DNA of 64,000 nucleotides from assembly GCA_036394995.1 (NCBI GenBank), contig DASWED010000065.1:1-64000 (forward strand), read 5' to 3'. Positions 47,839 through 56,708 of the stretch are shown here, one piece after another; the stretch's first letter is position 1, and each line of letters starts with the position of its first letter. This DNA is from DASWED01 sp036394995 (lineage in GTDB: Bacteria; Actinomycetota; UBA4738; JACQTL01). A program made the position numbers and the translations under genes. The notes below the pieces were generated by a model. It did not search any database. It had not been told where the DNA came from and was given only the letters and a program-made list of their open reading frames with translations.

Positions 47839-48876
47839 GTGGGGCTCGAGCGGAAGGACGACGCCACGGAGCGAGACAACGCACCGGCGTGGGATGGCAA
47901 ACCGGGCCGCTACGAGGTGTGGTTCGTCACGCTGTCCGACGGCCGGAACGGCTACTGGATCAGGTCCACCCTGCACGCGCCCACCGGTGCGCCCCCGGAG
48001 GGCCGGGTGTGGTTCGCCCGGTTCGACCGGGAAGATCCATCGCGAACGCTGGCCCTGAACGCGGGGTTCGCCATGGACCGGGTGTCGGACCGGCCCGACC
48101 CGTTCGAGGTCCGGATCGGCGACGCCGAGTTCGCCTCGGGACGGGCCTCGGGCACGCTCGCGGGGGACGGGCACGAGGTCTCGTGGGACCTCACGTGGCC
48201 CACCGGCGACGACACGCTCCGGCTCCTCCCGGACGCCCTGTACCGGGGCGCCCTGGCCCCCACCAAGCCGTACTCGCCGAACCCGGCCACCAGCTTCTCC
48301 GGCACGGTCACGGTCGACGGCGAGCCGGCGACCCTGGACGGCGTCCCCGGCCAGCAGGGGCACCTGCACGGGTCGCGGCACGCGGAGCGCTGGACCTGGG
48401 CCCACTGCTCGGCGTTCGAGGGCCACGCCGGGACCGCGGTCGTGTCCGCCCTCACCGCGCAGGGGAAGCGGGGGCCGATCACCACGCCGTTCACCACGTT
48501 CGTCACGGTCCGCCTGGGCGGCCGGAGCATCAAGCTGCGGAAGGTCTCCCGCGGTCCGGACACCGCCCTCGGCGCCTGGCGGATCGACCTGTCCGACCGC
48601 CGGTACCGCCTCACCGGCCGGGTCGCGGGCGACCCCGAGCGCATGGTCCAGGCCCGGTACCTGGACCCCGACGGGACCCCGAGGTGGTGCCACAACAGCG
48701 AGGTGTCCTCCTCGCGGTTCGTCCTGTTCGAACGGATGCGGCGCGGCGGGTTCGACGAGATCGCCGTCCTGTCATCGGAGGGCACCACCCACGCCGAGTG
48801 GGCCGGCCGGACGCCCGCGCCCGGGGAATTCGTCCAGCACGTCGACCTGGGCCGAACGGGCGAGGGCGGCGGATAG
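47839..48876 (+). CDS. CrtC/AttH-like lipocalin-fold protein
   Basis: A 345-residue all-beta protein similar in outline to hydroxyneurosporene synthase (CrtC)/AttH family proteins: GRYEVWFVTLSDGRNGYWIR at the start, DLTWPTGDDTLRLLPDAL in the middle, then HLHGSRHAERWTWAHCSAFE, the Trp/His-rich strand characteristic of the group. No signal peptide. CrtC hydrates carotenoid double bonds, but most bacterial relatives are unassigned and there are no carotenoid genes here. The next gene is a long-chain acyl-CoA ligase 13 bp away, so a lipid-like substrate is plausible. Confidence 0.55.
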   Translation: MGLERKDDATERDNAPAWDGKPGRYEVWFVTLSDGRNGYWIRSTLHAPTGAPPEGRVWFARFDREDPSRTLALNAGFAMDRVSDRPDPFEVRIGDAEFASGRASGTLAGDGHEVSWDLTWPTGDDTLRLLPDALYRGALAPTKPYSPNPATSFSGTVTVDGEPATLDGVPGQQGHLHGSRHAERWTWAHCSAFEGHAGTAVVSALTAQGKRGPITTPFTTFVTVRLGGRSIKLRKVSRGPDTALGAWRIDLSDRRYRLTGRVAGDPERMVQARYLDPDGTPRWCHNSEVSSSRFVLFERMRRGGFDEIAVLSSEGTTHAEWAGRTPAPGEFVQHVDLGRTGEGGG

Positions 48877-48889
48877 ACTCGCGCCTGCC

Positions 48890-50455
48890 ATGAACGTCTC
48901 GACGCTGCTCTCCGAGCAGGCCGCGAACCGGCCCGACGCCCCCGCGCTGATCTTCCGGGGCCGTCCGGTGACGTACGCGCAGCTCGACGACGGGGCCGGC
49001 CGGGCCGCGGCGGCCTTCGTGGCCTCCGGGGTCCAACCGGGCGACCGGGTGGCCCTCATGGTGGGGAACGTGCCGGAGTTCGTCTCGGCTCTGTACGGGA
49101 TCTGGCGGGCGGGGGCGGTGGCCGTCCCGCTCAACGTCATGCTGACCTCGGAGGAGGTCGGGTACATGCTGGCCGACGCCGGGGTCCGGGCCGTGGTCAC
49201 CGAGATGGGCGAGCTCCCCACGATCCTGGCCGTCCGGGACCGGCTGTCGGACCTCGACGCCGTCTTCGTGGTGGCCGGCCCGCCCGTCCCGCCGAGGACC
49301 GTCTCGTTCGAACACGCGATGGGGCGCCACCAGCCCATCCGGGACGCGACCGATCCTCCCGACGGCCTGGCCCTCATCCAGTACACGTCCGGGACCACGG
49401 CCGACCCCAAGGGCGCGATGCTCGGCCACGACCAGCTCATCGCGAACATGGACCAGATGGAGCACGTCCCCTCGATGAAGATCCTGGCCGACGACGTGGT
49501 GCTCCTGGTCCTCCCCCTGTTCCACATCTATGCGCTCAACGTGATCCTGGGGATGTCGATCCGGGGCGGTGCCACCGCGGTGCTGGTGGAGCGGTTCGAG
49601 CCCGGCGGGTCCCTCGACCTCATCGAACGCCACGGCGTGACGCTGCTGCCGGGTGCGCCCCCGATGTACGTCGAATGGCTGGACGAGCCGGAGGGGCGAC
49701 GGAGCGCGTTCGACTCGGTCCGGATGGCCGTATCCGGGGCCGCGCCCCTGGCGGCGGAGGTACTCCAGCGGTTCCGGCAGCGGTTCGGCGTGACGATCTG
49801 GGACTCGTACGGCTTGACCGAGGCCGGGCCGGCCGTGACGTCGAACGCGGCGGGGCCCGAGGCCCGTCCGGGCTCGATCGGCCTGCCCATCCCCGGATTG
49901 GAGGTGCGGCTGGTCGAGGAGCGCGAGGGCAAGCTGGAGGACGTGGAGGAGGGGGATCCGGGCGAGATCCTGGTCCGGGGGCCGGCGGTGTTCCGGGGGT
50001 ACTGGCGGAAGCCGGAGGCCACGGCCACGACGCTCGTCGACGGGTGGCTCCGCACCGGCGACGTGGCGTACCGCGACGAGGACGGCTACCTGTTCCTGGT
50101 GGACCGCACGAAGGACCTCATCATCGTGAGCGGGTTCAACGTGTTCCCGAAGGAGGTCGAGGAGGCCCTGGCCCGCCTGCCCCAGGTGGCGGAGGCCGCC
50201 GTGATCGGGATCCCGGACCCGCGCACCGGGGAGGCCGTGAAGGCCATGGTCGTGCTGAACGAGGGCGCCACCACGACCCCCGAGAGCCTGGCCGACGGCG
50301 TCAGCCAGTTCCTGGCCCGGTTCAAGGTCCCGAAGGAGATCGAGATCGTCTCCGAGATCCCCCGGCATCCCACGGGCAAGATTCTCCGCCGGGCCCTCCG
50401 CGGCGAGGAGGTCCTCGGCGGCACCGGGGACGGGGGCGGGCCGGCAGGCTCCTGA
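48890..50455 (+). CDS. Acyl-CoA synthetase (AMP-dependent ligase)
   Basis: A 521-residue ANL-family ligase activating a carboxylic acid to its acyl-AMP and CoA thioester. Motifs: P-loop ALIQYTSGTTADPKGAMLGH near residue 165, IWDSYGLTEAGPAVTSN (A5), GWLRTGDVAYRDEDGYLFLV (A7), VDRTKDLIIVSGFNVFPKEV (A8), and PRHPTGKILRR with the catalytic Lys (A10). It resembles long-chain fatty acid CoA ligases. TAGACT at 48874-48879 lies 10 nt before the ATG, so it may have its own leaderless promoter. Confidence 0.92.
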   Translation: MNVSTLLSEQAANRPDAPALIFRGRPVTYAQLDDGAGRAAAAFVASGVQPGDRVALMVGNVPEFVSALYGIWRAGAVAVPLNVMLTSEEVGYMLADAGVRAVVTEMGELPTILAVRDRLSDLDAVFVVAGPPVPPRTVSFEHAMGRHQPIRDATDPPDGLALIQYTSGTTADPKGAMLGHDQLIANMDQMEHVPSMKILADDVVLLVLPLFHIYALNVILGMSIRGGATAVLVERFEPGGSLDLIERHGVTLLPGAPPMYVEWLDEPEGRRSAFDSVRMAVSGAAPLAAEVLQRFRQRFGVTIWDSYGLTEAGPAVTSNAAGPEARPGSIGLPIPGLEVRLVEEREGKLEDVEEGDPGEILVRGPAVFRGYWRKPEATATTLVDGWLRTGDVAYRDEDGYLFLVDRTKDLIIVSGFNVFPKEVEEALARLPQVAEAAVIGIPDPRTGEAVKAMVVLNEGATTTPESLADGVSQFLARFKVPKEIEIVSEIPRHPTGKILRRALRGEEVLGGTGDGGGPAGS

Positions 50456-50461
50456 AGGGCC

Positions 50462-50653
50462 TCAGCCTCCGTGGAGGTGGGGGACCGGCAGGGCCTCCCG
50501 CAGCTCGATCCGGATGCAGCGGTCGCAGGTGGCCGTGCCGCAGTCGTCCTCGTCGCAGAACGCGCAGCATTCGATGGCCCGGCCGCAGGCGACGCATCGA
50601 ACGAACCCCTGCGCGGCCGGGACCTCCGCCAGTTGCGCCGGTTCATGGCTCAT
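50462..50653 (-). CDS. Small Cys-rich zinc-binding protein
   Basis: A 63-residue protein with eight cysteines in paired arrangement: FVRCVACGRAIECCAFCDED then DCGTATCDRCIR. Two zinc knuckles are likely (CxxC...CxxC plus Cx4-5CxxC). It starts inside the end of the rhodanese-CBS gene (11-bp overlap), so the two are cotranscribed. Function unknown; short zinc proteins beside rhodanese/CBS genes might act in metal or redox sensing. Confidence 0.72.
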   Translation of the reverse strand: MSHEPAQLAEVPAAQGFVRCVACGRAIECCAFCDEDDCGTATCDRCIRIELREALPVPHLHGG

Positions 50654-51158
50654 CGTCGTCGTCTCCGTGCTCGTGGCGCCGGTGCACCTCCAGCGCGGCC
50701 CGCGTGGCGTCCTCCCGTCGGAGCACGCCCACCAGGACGCCGTCCGACGTGGTGACCGTGGCGGTCGACATATCGTGTTCGGTCATGACGTCGGCCATCT
50801 CCACGATGCCGACGTGGGGCCGGAACGTGCTGGGCGACCGCATGGCGTCATCGATCAGGGCATCGCGGTCCCCGTCCAGCTGCTGCTGCTTGAGCAGGCC
50901 CAGGACCACCCGGTGTTCGTTCACCGCGACGCACAGGTCCCATCCGGCCTCGTCGACCCTGTCGCGGACGTCGCCGAGCCGTTCGTCGAGCCGGCAGGTC
51001 GGCACGTCGGCGCGGGCCACGGTCCCCGCCGTGGGGAGGTCGGCCCGGGTCCCTTCGAACGGCAGGCCGGCGGCCATCCAGTCCTGCTTGCCGCCCACGT
51101 AGTCGTACACCTCGGTGAACCCGAAGACCTCGAGCCGCCACGCGGCTCGTGGGCTCAT
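50643..51158 (-). CDS. Rhodanese C-terminal part plus CBS domain (second piece of an interrupted gene)
   Basis: In the same frame as the upstream piece and separated from it only by TGA and one codon. It starts ATG at 51156-51158 and begins with the end of a rhodanese domain, SPRAAWRLEVFGFTEVYDYV then GGKQDWMAAGLP, followed by a CBS pair: VNEHRVVLGLLKQQQLDGD and DVMTEHDMSTATVTTSDGVL with GVLRREDATRAA. CBS modules sense adenosyl ligands. Whether the second piece is translated by restart at the ATG, by readthrough, or not at all is unknown. Confidence 0.78.
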   Translation of the reverse strand: MSPRAAWRLEVFGFTEVYDYVGGKQDWMAAGLPFEGTRADLPTAGTVARADVPTCRLDERLGDVRDRVDEAGWDLCVAVNEHRVVLGLLKQQQLDGDRDALIDDAMRSPSTFRPHVGIVEMADVMTEHDMSTATVTTSDGVLVGVLRREDATRAALEVHRRHEHGDDDDEP

Positions 51159-51161
51159 GTC

Positions 51162-51365
51162 TCAGGCCGAGTCCCAGCAGTACACGACCACCGGTCGCGC
51201 CGGGTCGAGCCGCTTCCGAGCCTCCGCGTCGATCTCGCGCAGCGGAATCCCGATCGCCCCCGGGAGATGGTCCTCCTCGAACTCCTCGACCGGAAGGACC
51301 TCCACCAGCTGCGCGCCCCGGTCCAGGAGCCGCCGAACCGCGTCACGTCCGATCTCGCTCGGCAT
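51162..51365 (-). CDS. Rhodanese N-terminal part, ending at an in-frame TGA
   Basis: The N-terminal 67 residues of a rhodanese: IGRDAVRRLLDRGAQLVEVL, EFEEDHLPGAIGIPLREID and the active-site loop VVVYCWDSA, then TGA (51162-51164), then DMSPRAAWRLE in the same frame. Homologues have Cys (TGC) where the TGA falls. The active-site Cys of the loop itself is intact. The start ATG 51363-51365 is divergent from a membrane-protein gene 20 bp away. Nonsense mutation, sequence error and selenocysteine are the options. Confidence 0.75.
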   Translation of the reverse strand: MPSEIGRDAVRRLLDRGAQLVEVLPVEEFEEDHLPGAIGIPLREIDAEARKRLDPARPVVVYCWDSA

Positions 51366-51385
51366 CGCCCGTAGGATAGCCCCGC

Positions 51386-52126
51386 ATGTGGATCTTCCCG
51401 CTGGCGGCGGCTCTGATCGGGCTGGCATTCGCCGTGATGGTCGGCTGGCGGTTCGTGCGCCGGCATCGCCCGTACCTGGCGGCCTGGGCCGTGGCGCTGC
51501 TGATGTTCGCGGCGGCGTCGTTCGCGGCGTTCCTGGGGATCCTGTCCGGTTGGAACTCTCCGGAGTACCGGGCGTACTGGCTCCTCGGCGCTGTGCTCAA
51601 CGTGCCGTTCCTCGCCTACGGCGAGCTCCTGCTCCTCGTCCGCGACCGACGGGTCCGCGCGGTCCTGTTCCTGGTCGTCGTGTTCGGCACGGCGTATGCC
51701 TTCAACGTCGTCCGGACCGCCGACGTGAACGTCGCCGCTCTCGGCCAGCACCGCCTCCCGCTCGGGAAGGATGTCTTCTTCGTCGGCTACCACCTCGAGG
51801 GGACCTGTGTTCACGGGCTGAAATGCTTCCCGCTCCGCAATCCGATGGCCTACCGGCTGGCGCAGTACTACTCCTATCCGGCCTACGTGATCCTGGTCGC
51901 GGGGGCCGTGTGGTCGGCGTTCCGGATGCGGAGGAAGCCGGAACTGCGGAACAGGTTCCTGGGCACGCTCGGGATCGCGGTGGGCGCCACGATCGTGGCG
52001 ATCGGGTCGGGGGTGGGGGCCGGGCTCGACGTGGTCCCGGTTTTCTCGGTGGACCTCGCGCTCGGCATCGCCGTGATGTTCTGGGGATTCCTGCGGGCCT
52101 CGTCCGCCCCCCGGCAGCCGGCCTGA
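51386..52126 (+). CDS. Seven-helix integral membrane protein
   Basis: A 246-residue protein with about seven transmembrane helices: near residues 2-21, 31-53, 64-86, 90-110, 162-180, 193-213 and 220-238. The loop between helices 4 and 5 contains two cysteines in EGTCVHGLKCFPLRNPMAY, facing the outside by the positive-inside rule. Conserved in actinobacterial genomes as a hypothetical protein, to my recollection; function unknown. TAGGAT at 51372-51377 lies 8 nt before the ATG, a leaderless promoter. Confidence 0.78.
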   Translation: MWIFPLAAALIGLAFAVMVGWRFVRRHRPYLAAWAVALLMFAAASFAAFLGILSGWNSPEYRAYWLLGAVLNVPFLAYGELLLLVRDRRVRAVLFLVVVFGTAYAFNVVRTADVNVAALGQHRLPLGKDVFFVGYHLEGTCVHGLKCFPLRNPMAYRLAQYYSYPAYVILVAGAVWSAFRMRRKPELRNRFLGTLGIAVGATIVAIGSGVGAGLDVVPVFSVDLALGIAVMFWGFLRASSAPRQPA

Positions 52127-52327
52127 GCTTCCCTCGGGCAAATCAGGCAAAGGTTCCCCGTCCGCGGTGATCCGCGGGGCATGCGGCCGCGAACCTACGG
52201 CAGCCGCCGGGATCCACGAGAGACCGCGAGCGTTGGGGGAGGTGATGAACGAAGCGACCGGCTTGATGTCGGTTGCCTTCCTCCGGCGGCGACTGGTGCC
52301 CGTGCCATTCGACGAAAGGGAGTTGCA
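52127..52327 (+). promoter_or_regulatory. Leader region of the DUF4331 gene
   Basis: A 200-bp leader with strong stems: GGTTC near 52152 pairs with GAACC near 52190, enclosing CCGCGG/CCGCGG around TGAT; a further CGGC/GCCG stem follows. GGGAG lies 5 nt before the TTG start of the next gene. The stems fit no riboswitch class I can name. No clear -10 box is seen. Confidence 0.3.
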
Positions 52328-53752
52328 TTGAAGGTTCGCAAGCGATTCCGCAGGGCTGCGGTCGTGCTCGGAGCCAGCATGGCGCTCGGAGGGGGCCTGT
52401 TCGCGGGCCTTGGGCCGGGCACCGGACTGGCATCCAGCCACCGCGAGGCCCCTCTGGTGTCGGCCGACCCCCAGGTTGACGGAACGGACCTCTACGCGTT
52501 CCGGAGCCCGGACAAGCCGAACAAGATCACGTTCGTCAGCAACTGGATCCCGTTCGAGGAGCCGGCCGGCGGCCCGAACTTCTTCGCGTGGGCCGACGGC
52601 GTGCACTACGACATCAACATCGACAACGACGGGGACGCGAAGCCGGACCTCACCTACCGGTGGATCTTCACGAGCCACTACCGGACACCGGGCACGTTCC
52701 TGTACAACACGGGCCCGGTCACGGCGATGACCGACGGCACGCTGAACTTCTACCAGACGTACGACCTGATCCGGATCAAGCGGGACAACGGCACGCACGT
52801 CACCACGCTGGTCGACGACGCGTACTCCGCCCCGTCGGACGTCGGCGAGACCTCCATGCCCAACTACGAGGCACTGGCCGACAGCACGATCACGACCTTC
52901 GGGCCGAAGCTGAACTCGAAGACGTGGGCCGGCCAGGCGGACGACCCGTTCTTCCTCGACCTCAGGGTGTTCGACCTCGTCTACGGGTGCGCCCCGCCGT
53001 ACCCCTGCGCGGCGACCTTCCCCGAGTCGGGCGACGACACCCTCACGGGCTTCAACGTGAACGCCCTGGTGCTCCAGGTGCCGAAGCGTGCCCTGCGCGG
53101 CGACTCGTCGATCATCGGCATCTGGACGACGGCATCCCGGCAGTCGGTTCGCGTCCAGAACGGCGACGGCACTATCGACTCGAGCGGCGACTTCGTCCAG
53201 GTCTCTCGCCTGGGCATGCCCCTCGTGAACGAGGTCGTCGTGCCGGTGAGCCTGAAGGACTACTTCAACGCCTCGCAGCCCAAGGACGACATCCAGTACC
53301 TGGGGGCCGTCCAGGATCCGGAGCTCCCACACGACCTGAACGCCCTGTACGGGCTGCCGGTGCCGGACTCCGACTCGGGCACGCCCGGCATCCAGCGGTC
53401 CGACCTCATCTCGGTGTTCCTCACCGGGCTGGCCGGGCTGAACCAGCCGGCGGGCGTGCAGGCCAGCGAGATGCTCCGACTGAACATGGACACGCCACTC
53501 TGCGCGGACACGTCCAGTTGCAACACGCTCGGCGTGATCGTCGGCGACAATCAGGGGTTCCCGAACGGCCGCCGTCTGGACGACGACATCATCGACGCCG
53601 CCCTGCGCGTGGTCGAGGGCGTCCTCCTGCCGGGACATCCGGCGATCGTGGATGCCCTGGGCGACGGCGTGAACGCGAACGACGTGCCGTTCCAGACCGA
53701 CTTCCCGTACGTCGCGTACCCGCATCACGGGTCCGACGCGAGCCCCCACTAG
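52328..53752 (+). CDS. Secreted DUF4331 protein
   Basis: A 474-residue exported protein. Signal peptide at about residues 1-35 (VVLGASMALGGGLFAGLGPG), then a DUF4331 domain: SSHREAPLVSADPQVDGTDL is the hallmark start, followed by FVSNWIPFEEPAGGPNFFAW, DINIDNDGDAKPDLTYRW and FPNGRRLDDDIIDAALRV near the end. Possible Ca-binding DxDxDG-like stretch at DNDGDAKPD. The TTG start is supported by GGGAG. DUF4331 has no known activity. It precedes a TPR protein and a NicO-type transporter in one operon. Confidence 0.88.
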   Translation: MKVRKRFRRAAVVLGASMALGGGLFAGLGPGTGLASSHREAPLVSADPQVDGTDLYAFRSPDKPNKITFVSNWIPFEEPAGGPNFFAWADGVHYDINIDNDGDAKPDLTYRWIFTSHYRTPGTFLYNTGPVTAMTDGTLNFYQTYDLIRIKRDNGTHVTTLVDDAYSAPSDVGETSMPNYEALADSTITTFGPKLNSKTWAGQADDPFFLDLRVFDLVYGCAPPYPCAATFPESGDDTLTGFNVNALVLQVPKRALRGDSSIIGIWTTASRQSVRVQNGDGTIDSSGDFVQVSRLGMPLVNEVVVPVSLKDYFNASQPKDDIQYLGAVQDPELPHDLNALYGLPVPDSDSGTPGIQRSDLISVFLTGLAGLNQPAGVQASEMLRLNMDTPLCADTSSCNTLGVIVGDNQGFPNGRRLDDDIIDAALRVVEGVLLPGHPAIVDALGDGVNANDVPFQTDFPYVAYPHHGSDASPH

Positions 53753-53774
53753 GGCGAGGGAGGGAATCGAACAC

Positions 53775-55220
53775 ATGGGCGCGATCGGAGGGACCCGGGT
53801 CCGGGCTCGCGGCGACGCGAGCCCCGGGCTCGGGCCCGGGCCCTCTGTGCCCGAGCGGCGGCGGGGGCGGCGGCGGCTGGGGATCACGATCCTCGCCGTG
53901 GTGGCCCTCGCAGTGGCCATGCTGGCGGTGGGGGGCCTCGGCCTGTTCGGCCGGGGCTCCCGGTCGCCCCAGGCGGGGAACGGTTCGGCCGGGCTGGGGA
54001 ACGACCCCGCTGGCGCCCTGTCCGGCCACCCGGTGATCCGCTCCGGCTCGCTGCGGCAGGCCATCGACAGCCTCCGGGCCCGGCTGGCGGCCGTTCCGGA
54101 GGACTGGGCGGCCTGGGCGGAGCTGGGGCTGGCCTACGTCCAGCAGGCCAGGGTCACCGCCGACCCGAGCTTCTACCCGAAGGCTCAGGGCGCGCTGCGG
54201 CGTTCGCTCGCGCTGCACGCCGAGGGGAACTTCGAGGCCTTCACGGGCGAGGGGGCCCTGGCGGCGGCCCGACACGACTTCGTCGGCGCCCTGCACTGGG
54301 GCGATCGGGCCCGGGACGTGAACCCCTACAACGGCAACGTGTACGGCGTCATCGGCGACGCACAGCTGGAGCTCGGGCGGTACCGGGCGGCGTTCGCCAC
54401 GTTCCAGCACATGGTGGACCTCAAGCCGGACCTGGCCTCGTACGCCCGCGCGTCGTACGCCCGCGAGCTGCAGGGTGACGTGGAAGGGGCCGCGTCGGTG
54501 ATGCGGCTGGCGCTGTCCGCGGCCGGAACGCCCCAGGACCGGGCGTTCGCCGCGTACCAGCTCGGCGAGCTGGCGTTCAACCGGGGCGACCTCGTCGGAG
54601 CCGACCACTTCTTCCGGATGGCCGCGGCGTCGGCTCCGGAGTACTTCCCACCCCAGGCCGGCCTGGCCCGTCTGGCCTGGGCCCGGGGCGACACGAACGG
54701 TGCGATCAAGCAGTTCGGGGACATCGTGGCCCGGTATCCCTCGCCGGAGTACGTCATCGCGCTGGGGGATCTGTACACGGTGTCCGGGGAGGCCGCGAAG
54801 GCAGGGGAGCAGTACGACCTGGTCCGGGCCGAGGAGCGGCTGTTCCAGGCCGCCGGGGTGAACGTCGACCTGGAGCTGGCCCTGTTCGACGCCGACCACG
54901 GGGACCCGGGCCGGGCCGTGGCGGAGGCGCGGACTGAGTGGGGGCGGCGTCACAGCATCCTGGTGGCCGACGCGCTGGCCTGGTCGCTGTACCGCGACGG
55001 CCGGGCCGGCGAGGCGTTGCGCTATTCCAGGTTCGCCCGTTCGCTCGGATACCGCAGCGCGACCATCCTGTTCCACGCCGGGATGATCGAACGGGCCACG
55101 GGGGATGACGCGTCTGCCCGGCGCGACCTCCGGGCAGCGCTCCGGATCAACCCGCACTTCTCGATCCTGCACGGCGGGGAGGCCCGCGACGCCCTGGCCG
55201 CTCTGGAGGCGTCCTCGTGA
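53775..55220 (+). CDS. Membrane-anchored tetratricopeptide-repeat protein
   Basis: A 481-residue protein with an N-terminal transmembrane helix at about residues 36-58 (GITILAVVALAVAMLAVGGL) and an extracytoplasmic TPR solenoid from about 95 to the end: WAAWAELGLAYVQQARVT, NPYNGNVYGVIGDAQLELGR, RAFAAYQLGELAFNRGDLV and SILVADALAWSLYRDGRAG are typical helices. Probably a scaffold. It lies between the DUF4331 gene and the transporter, with GTGA overlap to the latter. Confidence 0.87.
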   Translation: MGAIGGTRVRARGDASPGLGPGPSVPERRRGRRRLGITILAVVALAVAMLAVGGLGLFGRGSRSPQAGNGSAGLGNDPAGALSGHPVIRSGSLRQAIDSLRARLAAVPEDWAAWAELGLAYVQQARVTADPSFYPKAQGALRRSLALHAEGNFEAFTGEGALAAARHDFVGALHWGDRARDVNPYNGNVYGVIGDAQLELGRYRAAFATFQHMVDLKPDLASYARASYARELQGDVEGAASVMRLALSAAGTPQDRAFAAYQLGELAFNRGDLVGADHFFRMAAASAPEYFPPQAGLARLAWARGDTNGAIKQFGDIVARYPSPEYVIALGDLYTVSGEAAKAGEQYDLVRAEERLFQAAGVNVDLELALFDADHGDPGRAVAEARTEWGRRHSILVADALAWSLYRDGRAGEALRYSRFARSLGYRSATILFHAGMIERATGDDASARRDLRAALRINPHFSILHGGEARDALAALEASS

Positions 55221-56668
55221 GGACGGCCCGCCGCGCGCTGGTGGTCCTGGCCCTGATGGTGGCCGGGCTGGCACTGATGGGCGGCTCTGCCTCAGCCCAT
55301 CCCCTCGGCAACTTCACGATCAACACGTTCGACCGGCTGGTGGTCTCGCCCGGCGAGGTCCGGGTGAACTACGTGCTGGACATGGCCGAGATCCCCACGT
55401 TCGAACAGATGCGCGTCATCGACCGGGACGGCGACGGCGCGGCCTCCGCGTCCGAGCTGGCCGGGTACGCGTCGGCCCGGGCCCGGGAGCTGGGCGCGCG
55501 GATCGGGGTCACGGCGGGGGGGCGGCCCGTGCGGCTGTCGGTCCGGTCCGCCGCGGCCCGGCTGCTCCCCGGACAGGCCGGGCTGCACGTCCTGCGGCTG
55601 GAGGCGGTGCTCGGAGGCCCGCTCGCCGGCCGAACCGGGACCCTGACGCTCGCCGACCGGACGTACGCCGGGCACATCGGATGGCACGAGGTGGTCGCGG
55701 TGGGGGCCGGGGGCGCGGTGGTCACCGGGTCCTCTGTACCGACGCGGTCGGTGAGCCAAGCGCTGTCCAGCTACCCGAAGGACCTGTTGGCGGATCCGCT
55801 CGACGTCACCTCGGCGCGGGTCTCGTTCGCCCCGGGGCACTCCGGCGCGGCGCCGGGCCTGGGCTCCGGCGGCGACGCCGGCCAACGCCCCGGGATCAGC
55901 GGGGGGGCGTTCGCCGGGCTGGCCACGTGGACGGGGCTCACGGTGCCGGCCCTGCTGCTGGCGCTGCTGCTGGCGCTGGCGTTCGGGGCCGGACATGCCC
56001 TCCTCCCCGGACACGGCAAGACCCTGATGGCCGCGTACCTGGTGGGGCAGGGCGGACGCCTCCGGCAGGCTGTCCAGGTTGGGGTGGGCGTGGCGCTGAT
56101 GCACACCGCCTCGGTCCTGGTCCTGGGCCTGGCCATCTTCGGACTGCAGGTGGTGGCTCCCGACCGGATCTACCCCTGGATCACCCTGGCCACCGGATTG
56201 CTGATCCTGGGGATGGGGACCGCGCTGGTTGTCCTCCGGCTCCGGGAGGCCCGGCGCCGCGACGCCGGGTCCGCCCACCGCCACGACCATGGGCACGACC
56301 ACGGCCACGATGACGAGCACGCCCACGACCACCCGCCGGCCGGCCCGGCCCTGGACAGGCCGCTGTCACGGCGGGGGCTGGCCGGGCTGGCCGTGGCGGG
56401 AGGCCTCCTGCCGTCGCCCACGGCGATCGTGGTCCTGCTGGCGACGTTCTCGGCCCACCGGGCGACGTTCGGCCTGGCGCTCATCCTTGCCTTCAGCGTC
56501 GGGATGGCCGCGGCGCTGATCGCAGTGGGGTTCCTGGCGTTCCGGGCACGCCGCGCTGTTTCCCGGAGGCTGTCCGGCCGCCTGCTGTGGGCCGTGCCGG
56601 TGGTGACGGCGCTGGCCATCGCGGTGGTGGGCCTGGTGGTGTCGGTGAAGGGGGCCGCGGCACTTTGA
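55217..56668 (+). CDS. NicO-family nickel/cobalt transporter-like protein with extracytoplasmic N-domain
   Basis: A 483-residue protein. Signal peptide (residues 1-27, SASA/HPLGNF), an extracytoplasmic domain of about 200 residues with one EF-hand-like loop (DRDGDGAASASEL), then six helices from about 235. The NicO motif is in LAFGAGHALLPGHGKTLMAA. A His/Asp-rich cytoplasmic loop (HRHDHGHDHGHDDEHAHDH) near residue 355 suggests binding of nickel, cobalt or zinc, as in RcnA-type exporters. HPLGNFTIN at the mature N-terminus is typical of this large family. GTGA overlap with the TPR gene. Confidence 0.88.
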   Translation: MRTARRALVVLALMVAGLALMGGSASAHPLGNFTINTFDRLVVSPGEVRVNYVLDMAEIPTFEQMRVIDRDGDGAASASELAGYASARARELGARIGVTAGGRPVRLSVRSAAARLLPGQAGLHVLRLEAVLGGPLAGRTGTLTLADRTYAGHIGWHEVVAVGAGGAVVTGSSVPTRSVSQALSSYPKDLLADPLDVTSARVSFAPGHSGAAPGLGSGGDAGQRPGISGGAFAGLATWTGLTVPALLLALLLALAFGAGHALLPGHGKTLMAAYLVGQGGRLRQAVQVGVGVALMHTASVLVLGLAIFGLQVVAPDRIYPWITLATGLLILGMGTALVVLRLREARRRDAGSAHRHDHGHDHGHDDEHAHDHPPAGPALDRPLSRRGLAGLAVAGGLLPSPTAIVVLLATFSAHRATFGLALILAFSVGMAAALIAVGFLAFRARRAVSRRLSGRLLWAVPVVTALAIAVVGLVVSVKGAAAL

Positions 56669-56708
56669 TTTCGTCCCTCGGGACGGGGGATCAAGGCGCC
56701 AGGAGCGT

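Noticed and set aside
52130..52230. Possible riboswitch in the DUF4331 leader (GGCAAA followed by stems)
   Set aside because: Only the GGCAAA block fits GEMM-type RNAs; the GCAAAGCC block is absent. Kept only as an undefined structured leader.
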